Origin: Lachnospiraceae bacterium
GTDB taxonomy: Bacteria; Bacillota; Clostridia; Lachnospirales; Lachnospiraceae
Length of the DNA stretch: 64,000 nt
NCBI GenBank assembly: GCA_029225065.1
Contig: JAQXVT010000073.1
Location: 27,784-91,783 of the forward strand
Direction of reading: 5' to 3'
Shown here: positions 1-9,600 of the stretch, one piece after another
Layout: each line of letters begins with the position of its first letter
Position numbering within the stretch: position 1 is the first letter of the stretch
Notes under the pieces: generated by a model
Seen by the model: only the letters and a program-made list of their open reading frames with translations
Database searches by the model: none
What the model was told of the DNA's origin: nothing
Program-made: the position numbers and the translations under genes

Positions 1-1
1 A

Positions 2-322
2 GCACAGCTGATTCAGGCATTTTCAATCCGAACAAAGGAGGATGTGCTTCGCGCAGCAAAAAGCAGCGCAGACCTGATTTTGCTTGACCAGGGCAGCGGC
101 GGCAGCGGCCGGACGTTTGACTGGTCACTCGCCGGTACTGTAGAGCGTCCATTTTTCCTTGCCGGAGGGCTTGGAAGTGGGAACCTCGCAGAAGCGATCA
201 GAAGGGTAAAGCCGTGGGCGGTGGATTTAAGCAGCGCACTTGAGACGGATGGATATAAAGATCCGCAGAAAATGCGGGAGGCGGTGCAGATCGTGCGAAC
301 GACAGCAGGTGAACCGGGGTAG
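2..322 (+). CDS. trpF: Phosphoribosylanthranilate isomerase, 3' end (partial)
   Basis: The reading frame is open from the window edge and ends at TAG 320-322, giving the last 106 residues of TrpF, which isomerises N-(5-phosphoribosyl)anthranilate to CdRP in tryptophan synthesis. Visible family features are LILLDQGSGGSGRTFDW (product-loop region), FFLAGGLGSGNLAEAI (phosphate-binding turn of the TIM barrel) and VDLSSALETDGYKDPQKM near the end, equivalent to the usual VDvSSGvE..pG.KD. Its position 100 bp before trpB supports the call. The N-terminal half lies outside the window, so a fusion to trpC cannot be excluded. Confidence 0.9.
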   Translation, partial: AQLIQAFSIRTKEDVLRAAKSSADLILLDQGSGGSGRTFDWSLAGTVERPFFLAGGLGSGNLAEAIRRVKPWAVDLSSALETDGYKDPQKMREAVQIVRTTAGEPG

Positions 323-425
323 GCAGATCCGCGGCGTGGTCGCACTGGAAAGTAAAACGGTAAAAAACGATTAGCATACAAAAAAGAATCTACATTATTT
401 CAGAAACCAGGAGAGGAGTCACGAC

Positions 426-1610
426 ATGTCAAAAGGAAGATTTGGTATTCATGGAGGCCAGTACATTCCGGAAACACTGATGAACGCAGTGATCGAGCTG
501 GAAGAAGCCTACAATCACTATAAAGATGATCCGGAGTTCAACCGGGAGCTGACAGAGCTGCTGAACGAGTACGCAGGACGACCGTCACGGCTGTATTATG
601 CGGCGCATATGACTGAGGATCTCGGCGGCGCAAAGGTTTATTTAAAGAGAGAGGATCTCAACCACACTGGGGCACATAAGATCAACAATGTGCTCGGACA
701 GGTATTGCTTGCAAAGAAAATGGGCAAGACGCGTGTCATCGCGGAGACCGGTGCAGGTCAGCACGGTGTGGCGACGGCGACAGCGGCAGCGCTGATGGGA
801 ATGGAGTGCGAGGTATTCATGGGTGAGGAGGATACAAAGCGCCAGGCACTGAATGTTTACCGTATGCGGCTGCTCGGCGCAAAGGTTCATGCGGTCACTT
901 CCGGTACGGCTACCTTAAAGGATGCCGTTTCCGAGACGATGCGCGAGTGGACGAACCGAATCGCAGATACGCATTACGTGCTAGGCTCGGTGATGGGGCC
1001 GCACCCGTTTCCGACGATCGTCCGCGATTTCCAGGCAGTAATCTCAAAGGAAATCAAAGAGCAGATGCTGGAAAAAGAGGGAAAACTTCCGGATGCAGTG
1101 CTGGCCTGTGTCGGCGGCGGTTCCAATGCAATCGGTACGTTTTACCATTTTATTGAGGATGCGGACGTGCGGCTGATTGGCTGCGAGGCGGCAGGACGCG
1201 GAATCAACACCGCAGAGACGGCGGCGACGATTGCGACCGGAAAGCTTGGCATTTTCCATGGCATGAAATCTTACTTCTGCCAGGATGAGTACGGACAGAT
1301 CGCACCGGTTTATTCGATCTCAGCCGGTCTCGATTATCCGGGCATCGGACCGGAGCACGCACATCTGTATGATATCGGCCGCGCAGAATACGTGCCGGTG
1401 ACGGATGAGGAAGCGGTGGAAGCATTTGAGTATCTGTCCCGGATCGAGGGCATCATTCCGGCGATCGAGAGTGCACACGCTGTTGCGTACGCGAGAAAGA
1501 TCGTTCCGCAGATGCGAAAGGATCAGTGCGTGGTAATCACGATTTCCGGACGCGGTGACAAGGACTGCGCGGCAATCGCACGGTACAGAGGGGAGGATCT
1601 TCATGAATAA
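426..1610 (+). CDS. trpB: Tryptophan synthase beta chain
   Basis: This 394-residue protein joins indole and serine to make tryptophan using pyridoxal phosphate. It starts [19 protein letters not shown], the usual TrpB N-terminus, after a GGAGAGGAG ribosome binding site. The PLP lysine sits in [13 protein letters not shown] (about residues 79-91), and the phosphate-binding loop [10 protein letters not shown] is near residue 230. The length matches the classical TrpB1 family that works in an alpha2-beta2 complex with TrpA. The stop codon overlaps trpA by 8 bp, so the two are translationally coupled. No operator or attenuator is visible in the 100 bp upstream; control presumably lies further up the operon. 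Confidence 0.97.
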   Translation: MSKGRFGIHGGQYIPETLMNAVIELEEAYNHYKDDPEFNRELTELLNEYAGRPSRLYYAAHMTEDLGGAKVYLKREDLNHTGAHKINNVLGQVLLAKKMGKTRVIAETGAGQHGVATATAAALMGMECEVFMGEEDTKRQALNVYRMRLLGAKVHAVTSGTATLKDAVSETMREWTNRIADTHYVLGSVMGPHPFPTIVRDFQAVISKEIKEQMLEKEGKLPDAVLACVGGGSNAIGTFYHFIEDADVRLIGCEAAGRGINTAETAATIATGKLGIFHGMKSYFCQDEYGQIAPVYSISAGLDYPGIGPEHAHLYDIGRAEYVPVTDEEAVEAFEYLSRIEGIIPAIESAHAVAYARKIVPQMRKDQCVVITISGRGDKDCAAIARYRGEDLHE

Positions 1611-2376
1611 GAGAATTACAGAGGCATTTGCACACGGCAAAGCATTTATTCCGTTTATTACCTGCGGCGATCCGTCGCTTGAGGTGACTGAGCAGCTGGT
1701 ATATGCGCTGGAAGAGGCTGGCGCAGACTTGATCGAGCTCGGCATTCCGTTTTCCGATCCGACGGCGGAGGGACCGGTGATCCAGGCGGCAAATGTCCGC
1801 GCGCTTTCCGGCGGTGTGACAACGGACAAGATTTTTGATATGGTGAAAAAAATCCGCAAAAAGACGGCGATTCCGATGGTATTTATGACGTATGCAAACG
1901 TTGTATTTTCCTACGGAACAGAGCGTTTTGTGAAAAAGGCAGCGGAGCTTGGCATGGACGGATTGATTCTGCCGGATGTGCCGTTTGAGGAAAAAGAAGA
2001 ATTTGATTCAGTATGCCGCGCATATGGACTCGATCTGATTTCATTGATCGCGCCGACCTCACATGAGCGGATTGCGCGCATTGCAAAAGAGGCAGAGGGC
2101 TTTGTTTACTGTGTGTCCTCGCTTGGGGTGACCGGAATGCGCTCCGCCATCACAACGGACATCGGAGCGATGGTAAAGCTGGTGAAGGCAGAAAAAGACA
2201 TTCCGTGTGCGGTCGGATTTGGTATTTCGACACCGGAACAGGCGAAAAAAATGGCAGATCAGTCCGACGGGGCGATTGTCGGTTCCGCAATCGTGAAGCT
2301 CTGCGGGCAGTACGGAAAAGACTGCGTGCCGTATGTAGCGGCGTATGTGAAGGAAATGAAGGACGCACTGCGGTAA
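1603..2376 (+). CDS. trpA: Tryptophan synthase alpha chain
   Basis: TrpA (257 residues) cleaves indole-3-glycerol phosphate to indole and passes it to TrpB. The chosen start, ATG 1603 ([18 protein letters not shown]), has AGAGGGGAGG just upstream inside the end of trpB; an in-frame GTG at 1555 is less likely because it overlaps trpB by more and has no good ribosome binding site. Motifs: [15 protein letters not shown], the catalytic Glu in [19 protein letters not shown] (about residues 46-64), the catalytic Asp in [14 protein letters not shown], and [10 protein letters not shown] for the phosphate. It is the last gene of the trp operon and is followed by a strong terminator. Confidence 0.97.
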   Translation: MNKRITEAFAHGKAFIPFITCGDPSLEVTEQLVYALEEAGADLIELGIPFSDPTAEGPVIQAANVRALSGGVTTDKIFDMVKKIRKKTAIPMVFMTYANVVFSYGTERFVKKAAELGMDGLILPDVPFEEKEEFDSVCRAYGLDLISLIAPTSHERIARIAKEAEGFVYCVSSLGVTGMRSAITTDIGAMVKLVKAEKDIPCAVGFGISTPEQAKKMADQSDGAIVGSAIVKLCGQYGKDCVPYVAAYVKEMKDALR

Positions 2377-2419
2377 GCGGAAAATGCGGCCTGTGAATTG
2401 AAAATAGTACAAAAGGAAA

Positions 2420-2460
2420 GAAGTCTGTTTTGCAGTGTGCAGAAAACAGACTTCTTTTTT
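2420..2460 (+). terminator. Rho-independent terminator of the trp operon
   Basis: A perfect 12-bp stem (GAAGTCTGTTTT / AAAACAGACTTC) with an 11-nt loop is followed by six T residues. It ends the trp operon and faces the convergent S1-domain gene. Directly after the T run comes AACCAATTCAAGCAAGG, which resembles one end of the dispersed repeat family described in the findings. Confidence 0.92.
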
Positions 2461-2521
2461 AACCAATTCAAGCAAGGCTCCCTGCATCCATTGCCGGAAG
2501 CATAAGAAGGGATATGTTGTA

Positions 2522-3475
2522 TCAGGACAGCTTGATATTTTTAAACAGCGATCCGAGAGAGGTCGTAGCTTCCTCTGTCTCCGGCATCTCATACGTCTCT
2601 TCCTCGATCTCGACGGCAGCGACATCCTCGAGCGCTTTCATGCTCAGGCTGATCTTTCCGTCCTTGACTGCGATGATCTTTACCTTTACCTGCTGGCCTT
2701 CCTTGAGGACAGCACCCGGATGCTTGATGCGCTTGTCACAGATCTGTGAGATGTGAACGAGTCCGCTCAGGCCATTTCCAAGATCAACAAATGCGCCGTA
2801 CGGCATCAGAGATTCTACGGTTCCCTCAGTGACAAGGCCGACCTCGACATTGGAAACGCGCTGTTTGCGTTCTTCTGCTTCCTTCTCACGCAGGATTTCT
2901 TTTGCGGAGAGCACAAGCTTCTGATCGTCCGGATCTGCGGTGATGACGCGTACCTCGATTTCTTTTCCAACCCATTCTTCCGGATTTTCAACGTATCCAA
3001 GAGAAAGCTTGGAAGCCGGAATAAATCCACGAATACCCTCGACATAGGCAACGACACCGCTCTTTACCGCTTCACTGATCTTTACTTTGATGTTGGACTG
3101 ATCCTTGAGAAGCTGTGTCAGACGCTCCCAGCCAAGGACTGCGGCCGCCTCTTTCATTGAGAGGAGAATGTGGCCTCTGCCGTCATCTCTGCGGATGACG
3201 GTTGCAGAGATCGTCTGTCCCATTTCCACATCACGGAACGTGAAGTTCGGGTCATCACTTGCATCCTCAAGACGGATGATTCCGTCGGTGAAGGAGCCAA
3301 AGTCCAGAGTGACTTCTGTCTCGGAAATACCGATAACAGTACCGGTCATGATGTCACCCTCGTGGATCGGCTTCATAGAAGCGGCGATCTCTGCCTCATA
3401 ATCCGCCATGGTTTCTTCCTTTTCCGGAGCAGCAGCTTCGGCTTCTTTTAATTCCTCTTTGATTTCTTCACTCAT
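2522..3475 (-). CDS. S1 RNA-binding domain protein (ribosomal protein S1-like)
   Basis: A 317-residue cytoplasmic protein with three S1 (OB-fold) repeats, at about residues 37-105, 120-188 and 207-274; the third carries the classic VTGTVxxLMPYGAFVDLGNGLSGLVHISQI pattern in the form EGTVESLMPYGAFVDLG. The N-terminal 30 residues and the C-terminal tail are acidic. Firmicutes carry short S1 homologues of this kind in place of the six-repeat proteobacterial S1; roles in translation initiation or RNA metabolism are assumed from the family. It is transcribed alone, divergent from tsaC and convergent with trpA. I leave the symbol blank because rpsA equivalence is uncertain in this lineage. Confidence 0.88.
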   Translation of the reverse strand: MSEEIKEELKEAEAAAPEKEETMADYEAEIAASMKPIHEGDIMTGTVIGISETEVTLDFGSFTDGIIRLEDASDDPNFTFRDVEMGQTISATVIRRDDGRGHILLSMKEAAAVLGWERLTQLLKDQSNIKVKISEAVKSGVVAYVEGIRGFIPASKLSLGYVENPEEWVGKEIEVRVITADPDDQKLVLSAKEILREKEAEERKQRVSNVEVGLVTEGTVESLMPYGAFVDLGNGLSGLVHISQICDKRIKHPGAVLKEGQQVKVKIIAVKDGKISLSMKALEDVAAVEIEEETYEMPETEEATTSLGSLFKNIKLS

Positions 3476-3567
3476 ATTCTGATACCTCTTTTCGAATTAT
3501 TTCTATACATTGTAGCACACGAAGCCGCCGGAAACCAACATTATTTGGTAAAAATGCAGAAAACAGT

Positions 3568-3596
3568 TTCAAAAAACGCTCTGAGGTGGTATACTA
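3568..3596 (+). promoter_or_regulatory. Putative sigma-A promoter of the tsaC operon
   Basis: TATACT at 3591-3596 is preceded by TGG, giving an extended -10 element. A weak -35 (TTTCAA, 3568-3573) lies 17 bp upstream. The start site would fall around 3603, leaving a leader of about 20 nt before the tsaC ribosome binding site. Confidence 0.5.
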
Positions 3597-3624
3597 GGTT
3601 CAATTGGAAAGGCAGGAACTTATT

Positions 3625-4671
3625 ATGCAGACAATAATGGCAGTCATGCACGACGGAATCGATGAGGTACAGATCCGGCGGGCTGGCGATATATTGAAAG
3701 AAGGCGGGCTGGTAGCCTTTCCGACTGAGACAGTATACGGACTCGGCGGAAATGCGCTTGATGCGCAGGCTTCAGCCAAAATCTACGCGGCCAAGGGAAG
3801 ACCGTCGGATAATCCACTGATCGTGCACATTGCGGACTGGGATGCAATTTATAAGATTGTTTCTGAGGTTCCGCCCGAAGCGAAAAAGCTGGCGGATGCA
3901 TTCTGGCCGGGACCGCTGACGATGATTCTGAAAAAATCAGATGCGGTGCCGCTGGCGACGACCGGAGGACTGAATACCGTGGCGATCCGGATGCCGAGCA
4001 ATGAGGTGGCGCGCGCACTGATTCGTGCGGGAGGCGGCTATGTGGCGGCACCAAGCGCCAATACATCCGGACGGCCAAGTCCGACCTGTGCGGCACATGT
4101 GGCGCAGGATTTAAGCGGAAAGATCGAGATGATTATCGACGGCGGCAGCGTTGATATCGGACTGGAGTCGACGATTGTGGATCTGACCGAGGGCAAGCCG
4201 ACGATTCTGCGGCCGGGCTACATCAATCAGGAAATGCTGGGGCAGGTGCTCGATGAGGTGGAAATGGACCGCGGGCTGATTTCACCGGATTCCAATGTGC
4301 ATCCGAAAGCACCGGGCATGAAATACCGCCATTATGCGCCGAAGGCAGACCTGATTATTGTGGAGGGCGAAGCGGCACGGGTTCGTGAAAAGATCAATGA
4401 GCTCGTCAGAGAAAATCTTGCGGCAGGAAAAAAGGCGGGCGTGATCGGAACGGATGAGTCTCTTCTATATTATAAGGAGGGCGACGTTCGCTCGATCGGT
4501 TCCCGAAAAGAAGAAATTACGATCGCGCGGCATCTGTACAGCATTCTGCGCGACTTTGATGAATCGGATATCTCCGTGATCTACTCAGAATCCTTTGAGA
4601 CACCGAAGATCGGACAGGCGATTATGAACCGCCTGATTAAAGCGGCAGGACACCAGATCATTAAAGTATGA
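3625..4671 (+). CDS. tsaC: Threonylcarbamoyl-AMP synthase, Sua5 type
   Basis: This Sua5-type enzyme (348 residues) makes threonylcarbamoyl-adenylate from threonine, bicarbonate and ATP for the t6A37 modification of ANN-decoding tRNAs. The YrdC domain covers about residues 15-200 with GGLVAFPTETVYGLGGNAL, KGRPSDNPLIVHI and SANTSGRPSPT; the C-terminal Sua5 domain (about 220-345) starts after PGMKYRHYAPKADLIIVEG. I chose ATG 3625, which follows AGGAAC at a proper distance; an in-frame TTG at 3604 would add seven residues. It begins a cluster with a phosphatase-like gene, rpiB and upp, an order that resembles the Bacillus ywlC-ywlE-ywlF...upp region. Confidence 0.93.
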   Translation: MQTIMAVMHDGIDEVQIRRAGDILKEGGLVAFPTETVYGLGGNALDAQASAKIYAAKGRPSDNPLIVHIADWDAIYKIVSEVPPEAKKLADAFWPGPLTMILKKSDAVPLATTGGLNTVAIRMPSNEVARALIRAGGGYVAAPSANTSGRPSPTCAAHVAQDLSGKIEMIIDGGSVDIGLESTIVDLTEGKPTILRPGYINQEMLGQVLDEVEMDRGLISPDSNVHPKAPGMKYRHYAPKADLIIVEGEAARVREKINELVRENLAAGKKAGVIGTDESLLYYKEGDVRSIGSRKEEITIARHLYSILRDFDESDISVIYSESFETPKIGQAIMNRLIKAAGHQIIKV

Positions 4672-4692
4672 GGAAAGCAGGGAGCAGAGGCA

Positions 4693-5160
4693 GTGAAACG
4701 ATACGACAGGCTGATTTTTGTAAGCAGCAGCGATACCTCTGTCGGACCGATGGCAGAGGCAATCATGCAGAGCAAGTATCTGCTGGAGGAGCTTGAGATC
4801 ACGTCAAAGGGCGTGGTGGTTCTTTTTCCGGAGCCGATCAATCCAAAAGCAGAGGCGATTCTGGTCAGCAATGGACTGACGATGAAAGATCATATGAGTG
4901 ATCCGCTGGTAAAAGAGGACGCGGGGGAACGCACCCTGCTTCTGGCGGTGAGCGAGGAGGTAAAGCAGAAGGTACGCACAGAATTCGGCGACGAATTTGC
5001 AGATGCGATGCAGGTACTGAATACATTTGTGGGAGTATCGCAGGAAATTTTCAATCCGTACGGCGGTTCGCTGGCAGATTACGGGCAGTGTTTTACCGAA
5101 CTGGAGACCTTGATTTCAAAGCTGGTAGTGCAGCTCAATGAGGAGGAATTACTATGTTAG
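4693..5160 (+). CDS. Low-molecular-weight protein phosphatase homologue with degenerate active site
   Basis: A 155-residue protein with the fold signature of LMW tyrosine/arginine phosphatases (YwlE, Wzb). The position in the operon, between tsaC and rpiB, is that of ywlE in Bacillus. However, the P-loop that normally reads VCxGNxCRSPMAE is VSSSDTSVGPMAE here (about residues 10-22): the nucleophilic Cys is Ser and the phosphate-binding Arg is Val. The general-acid loop DPFG/DPYG reads NPYGG, so the catalytic Asp is Asn. All three catalytic residues are thus changed while the frame is intact, suggesting a binding or regulatory pseudo-enzyme. It starts at GTG with GGAG 8 nt upstream and overlaps rpiB by 7 bp. 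Confidence 0.8.
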   Translation: MKRYDRLIFVSSSDTSVGPMAEAIMQSKYLLEELEITSKGVVVLFPEPINPKAEAILVSNGLTMKDHMSDPLVKEDAGERTLLLAVSEEVKQKVRTEFGDEFADAMQVLNTFVGVSQEIFNPYGGSLADYGQCFTELETLISKLVVQLNEEELLC

Positions 5161-5585
5161 CACTGGGATGTGACCAGGCCGGTTACGGTCTGATGCAGGA
5201 AGTAAAAAAACATCTGGATGAGAGAGGACTTGAGTATGTCGATTGTGGTACGTACTCTGAGGATGCAGTGGATTATCCTGTTTATTCAAAAAAGGTTGTA
5301 AAAGAAATCCTGGAGGGAAGATGCGACCGCGGCATTCTGATTTGCGGCACAGGCATCGGCATTTCGATCACCGCAAACCGTTACAAGGGCATCCGGGCAG
5401 CACTCTGCGGAGATTGCTTCAGCGCGGAGGCGACGAGGCAGCACAACGACGCGAACATTCTTGCGATGGGTGCACGCGTGGTAGGACCGGGACTTGCGCT
5501 TAAGATTGTGGATACGTTTCTGGATACACCGTTTTCCGGTGCAGAGCGTCATGCACGCCGAATCCGCATGATCGATGAAGACTGA
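5154..5585 (+). CDS. rpiB: Ribose-5-phosphate isomerase B
   Basis: RpiB/LacAB-family sugar-phosphate isomerase of 143 residues interconverting ribose-5-phosphate and ribulose-5-phosphate. Visible motifs: GCDQAGYGLMQEVKKHL at the N-terminus, the catalytic Cys in ILICGTGIGISITANR (about residues 62-77), and RQHNDANILAMGARV (His near residue 99). Allose-6-phosphate as an alternative substrate cannot be excluded by eye. ATG 5154 overlaps the upstream gene, with GAGGAGG immediately before it, so translation is coupled. Confidence 0.93.
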   Translation: MLALGCDQAGYGLMQEVKKHLDERGLEYVDCGTYSEDAVDYPVYSKKVVKEILEGRCDRGILICGTGIGISITANRYKGIRAALCGDCFSAEATRQHNDANILAMGARVVGPGLALKIVDTFLDTPFSGAERHARRIRMIDED

Positions 5586-5734
5586 CTCTGAAGGATAAAC
5601 GAGTCATGTACTTCCACAGCTTTCCCTGTCAATAATATAAGCAGGGGATGATTTTATGGCTGGCAGGAGAGATAATCCTTTAAAAAGAAGTAAAATACTT
5701 ATAAAATTTCATTGTACAAAGAGAGGACAAGAAA

Positions 5735-6364
5735 ATGCAGAAAGTAATGATTATGGACCACCCGCTGATTCAGCACAAGATCGGACTGATCCGAAGAAAA
5801 GAAACCGGCTCCAGAGATTTCCGTGCCCTGATCGGTGAGATCGCAATGTACATGTGCTACGAGGCGACGAGAGATCTGAAGCTTCAGGACGTAGAGATTG
5901 AGACTCCGATCTGCAAGACGACAGTTAAAGAGCTCAGCGGAAAGAAGCTGGCCGTAGTTCCGATTCTGCGTGCAGGTCTTGGTATGGTAGACGGTATGCT
6001 GGCAATGATCCCGGCAGCAAAGGTAGGCCACATCGGTCTGTACCGTGACCCGGAGACCTTAAAGCCGGTTGAGTACTACTGCAAGCTTCCGGCAGATTCC
6101 AACGAGAGAGAAGTATTCGTCGTAGACCCGATGTTGGCAACCGGCGGTTCCTCCATCGCAGCCATCCAGATGCTCAAGGATAAGGGCGTAAAGAACATCC
6201 GCTTCATGTGCATCATCGCAGCTCCGGAAGGACTTGAAGCAATGAAAAAAGCACATCCGGATGTAGACATCTATGTAGGTGCGCTCGATGATCACCTCAA
6301 CGATCACGGCTACATCGTTCCGGGACTCGGAGACGCAGGCGACCGTATCTTTGGTACAAAATAA
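5735..6364 (+). CDS. upp: Uracil phosphoribosyltransferase
   Basis: Upp (209 residues) salvages uracil with PRPP to UMP. The start [20 protein letters not shown] is typical, the PRPP loop is [19 protein letters not shown] (about residues 128-146), and [17 protein letters not shown] is the conserved uracil-binding C-terminus. A GAGAGGA ribosome binding site precedes ATG 5735. The 150 bp from rpiB contain an AT-rich stretch (TTATAAAATT) that may hold a separate promoter, though no clear -35 is visible. A terminator follows at once. Confidence 0.97.
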   Translation: MQKVMIMDHPLIQHKIGLIRRKETGSRDFRALIGEIAMYMCYEATRDLKLQDVEIETPICKTTVKELSGKKLAVVPILRAGLGMVDGMLAMIPAAKVGHIGLYRDPETLKPVEYYCKLPADSNEREVFVVDPMLATGGSSIAAIQMLKDKGVKNIRFMCIIAAPEGLEAMKKAHPDVDIYVGALDDHLNDHGYIVPGLGDAGDRIFGTK

Positions 6365-6379
6365 GAGAAAAAAATGAGA

Positions 6380-6406
6380 GGCAGGTGTCGGGGCGCCTGC
6401 CTTTTT
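6380..6406 (+). terminator. Terminator after upp
   Basis: Stem GGCAGGTG / CGCCTGCC (one G-T pair) with a 6-nt loop, followed by TTTTT. It closes the tsaC-upp cluster. Confidence 0.88.
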
Positions 6407-6631
6407 CACGTCCTTAAAAAGTTTTTAAGAATGTTGAGGGTTTACGCGGGGCGCAGATTGTATTATACTGTGAGGCAGAGTGGGAGCAATCACATAGCTG
6501 CTCCTGCAGGCGAACGTTCCGAGTCAGACTCCGAAATTTCATGTGACTCGAAACGAAACTATATATAAGACTTTATAATAGGAAGAAACACATTCCAAAA
6601 TTGTTCGGAACATCAGAAAGGGGAGGATTTG

Positions 6632-9600
6632 ATGAACAAGGGATTTAAAAGAATAGCGGCCTCTTTTCTGTCCGCAGCGATGCTGTTTCAGCAGTGTGCG
6701 GTGACAGGTATCGCAGAGGAGCAGGAAGGATCAGAGGTGCAAACGCAGGCGGCAGAGACACAGGCGCCGGAAGCACAGGCACAGGCTGAAACGCAGGCAT
6801 CGGAGACGCAGGCGCCGGAAGCACAGGCACAGGCGGAGACGCAGGTGTCAGAAACGCAGGCACCGGAGACGCAAGCACCAGAAACCCAGGCGGCAGAGAC
6901 GCAAGCGCCAGAAACACAGGCCCCAGAGACTCAGGCCCCAACAGAGTCAGAAACGCAGGCGCCGGAGACTCAGGCCTCAACAGAGCCGGAAACGCAGGTG
7001 CCGGAGACTCAGGCCCCGACAGAGCCAGAAACGCAGGCCTCGACGGAAAATGAGACGCAGGCACCAACGGAAACAGAGACGCAGGCCCCGACGGAAACCG
7101 AGACGCAGGCGCAGACAGAAACTGAAACGCAGCAGGAAACGGAAACAGAGACTGAGAAGATCACAGAGACGGAGCGGCAGACAGAGCGTTCCGAGCGTGT
7201 CAACGATGGTGATAAGATCGAGCTTTCAACCTTGAGACAGGGACTGCAGGGTGCGTTTCCGTATCTTTTTGCAGCGCAGGAGGTAAAGGGAGCCTCTTCC
7301 CTTGCAAAAGAAGAGCAGATTGCAGACGGTGATAAGGGCCGTGCAGCACTTTTCGGACTGGAAAATCTCTCAGAAAAGCTGGCAGACGGAAAATCTACTT
7401 CAAAAGTACGTGTAATCAACGTATATGCGGATAAGGACGGAAAGCTTGACACAAAACAGCTTAAGGACGCTTTCCAAAGCGAGACAATTGATGTGACAAA
7501 CCAGTATGTGGTTGTCAATGTAATTGCAGATCAGAAAGATCAGAAGATTGATTTTTCAGGTTATACGATGGTAAATGCAGACCAGACGGTCCGCTATACC
7601 GAGGAAACACAGCCGGGTGATATCCTTTACAACTTTGCATGGCTGGACGGCGAGAATTTTGCTCCGTTTGAAGGCACGGTGACACTGACCGGCACGGAAC
7701 TTCTGCAGGGTACGTTTTTAGCACCGGAGGGCGACGTTGAGGTGAAGTCAAATCTGGCCGGTGCTGTTTATGCGGATCAGATTACGGTGGCAGATGGCGT
7801 TTCCGATCTGAAGCGGATTGTTCTGATAGAAGGTGCAAAAAAATCAGAGACAGAAAGCACAGACGAAACCAGCAGCGAGCCGGAGACCACATTTGAGACG
7901 ACGGTCGAGAGCGAAACAGAAACCGCATCTGAATCGGCAGCCGAGAACGAGTCAGAAACCGTATCGGAGACGACAGCCGAGAGCGAGCCGGAAACCGTAG
8001 CTGAAACAACAGCCGGAAGCGAGACAGAAATTGCATCCGAGTCTGCAGCTGAGAGTGAGTCGGAAACCGTATCCGAGACGACAGCTGATAGCGAAACAGA
8101 AACCGCAGCTGAGACTGAAGAAAACGATATGATCGCAATTGATGCGAATCTTGTTTCAACGTATTCTTTCTTCAGTACGAGAATCATCTCATCGTGGAAT
8201 TCAGAAGAGGGTACGGAGCTGAAAATTAAGCTGACGGATGCCGAAGACGAAGCAGAGCAGGCACTTGCAGGAGGCGAGGCAGTCGTCCGCGCGGCGGATT
8301 CGATTTATGATAAAGAAGGTGCGCTTGTTTTCCGGAAAAACGCTGAGGTGGCAACGCTTAACTGGAAGAAAGCAACGGAAGTATCTGCAAAATTCCATTA
8401 CAGCGGTTCTTACTATCTCGAAGTAACAAAGACGCCTGCTGTTTCAAATGGAGAAGAAGCATATATGCTTCCGTCCCGCATTTATTTCTACATTGATGCA
8501 GATGGAGTGCCTGTTTTTGCAGAAAACGAAAGCTGGTATACCTGGAAGGACAGCGTTCTTTCGATCGATCTGGCAAAAACAGAAAAGGTACAGGTGAAGC
8601 TGCGGCTGACGGGACAGAAAGCAGATGGAAAAAGTGACGGAGAGCTGCTTTCCGGTGCAGCGTTTGTTCTGAAAAATGAGGATGGCCAGATTATTCGGGA
8701 CGAGGAAGGATATCCGAAATACTATATCAGTTTTAACGGCGAGGAAGTCAGCTTAAGCGGTCTGGAAGCAGGCACGTATCTGCTTTCGGAGATCACCGCA
8801 CCGGATGGATACCAGCCGGCAGCTGATAAGAAATTTACGATCGCATCCGATACAGCGACCCCGGTCGAACTGGTTGTAACGAATGCAAAGACATCATCCA
8901 ATACAGAGACACTGGAATTTACAGCAATCAGTATGTTTGATGAGACAGTGCTGACCTCTGAGTTTGAAAATTATTACTATGCGGCACTGTTCCAGGACAA
9001 AGCACTGAAGAAAAAAGTCAGCGATGTCATTATGCTGACCTATTCAGAAGGTGAAAAGAAAACAGAAAGTACAGAACTTTCCGGCATAGCGGTTGGTACG
9101 TATTATCTTGCACCGACGGATGAGTTTGGTGAGCCGGTGAGCGATGCTTCTTTCCAGATGGTACAAAGCGGCGAGACACCGAAAGAAAATCAGAACTATA
9201 CTGTTCTGAAGGTGAAAAAGACCGAGACATCGCAGACAGAAGAAACACAGACCGAGAAAACGGATTCATCAAAAACAGAAGTAGCACTGGAGTATCAGTA
9301 TACCGAATACCCGTCCGATGATTTCAGTTATGAGGCAGCCATTACGCTCACAAAGCAGGTAAAAAATTACGACGGAAAAGCGAAAAAAGTAACGGAAGAC
9401 TTTTACGCCATGCTTTATGCGGACGCAGAGCATGAAGAAGCGCTTCTGGAAGAGCCGGTAAAATTTGAGTTAAAGGATGCATCCTCTGTAAAGACTACCG
9501 TAAAAGTAAGCATGACAGAAAGCGGCGTACCAATCTGGATCGCAGAGACCGACAAGGATGGAAACGTTATTACTTCGGATAATGAAGACTTTGTGTATGC

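Noticed and set aside
6738..7160. Regularly spaced short repeats resembling a CRISPR array
   Set aside because: The repeats are imperfect, have no unique spacers of constant length and encode ETQ blocks in one continuous frame of a surface protein.
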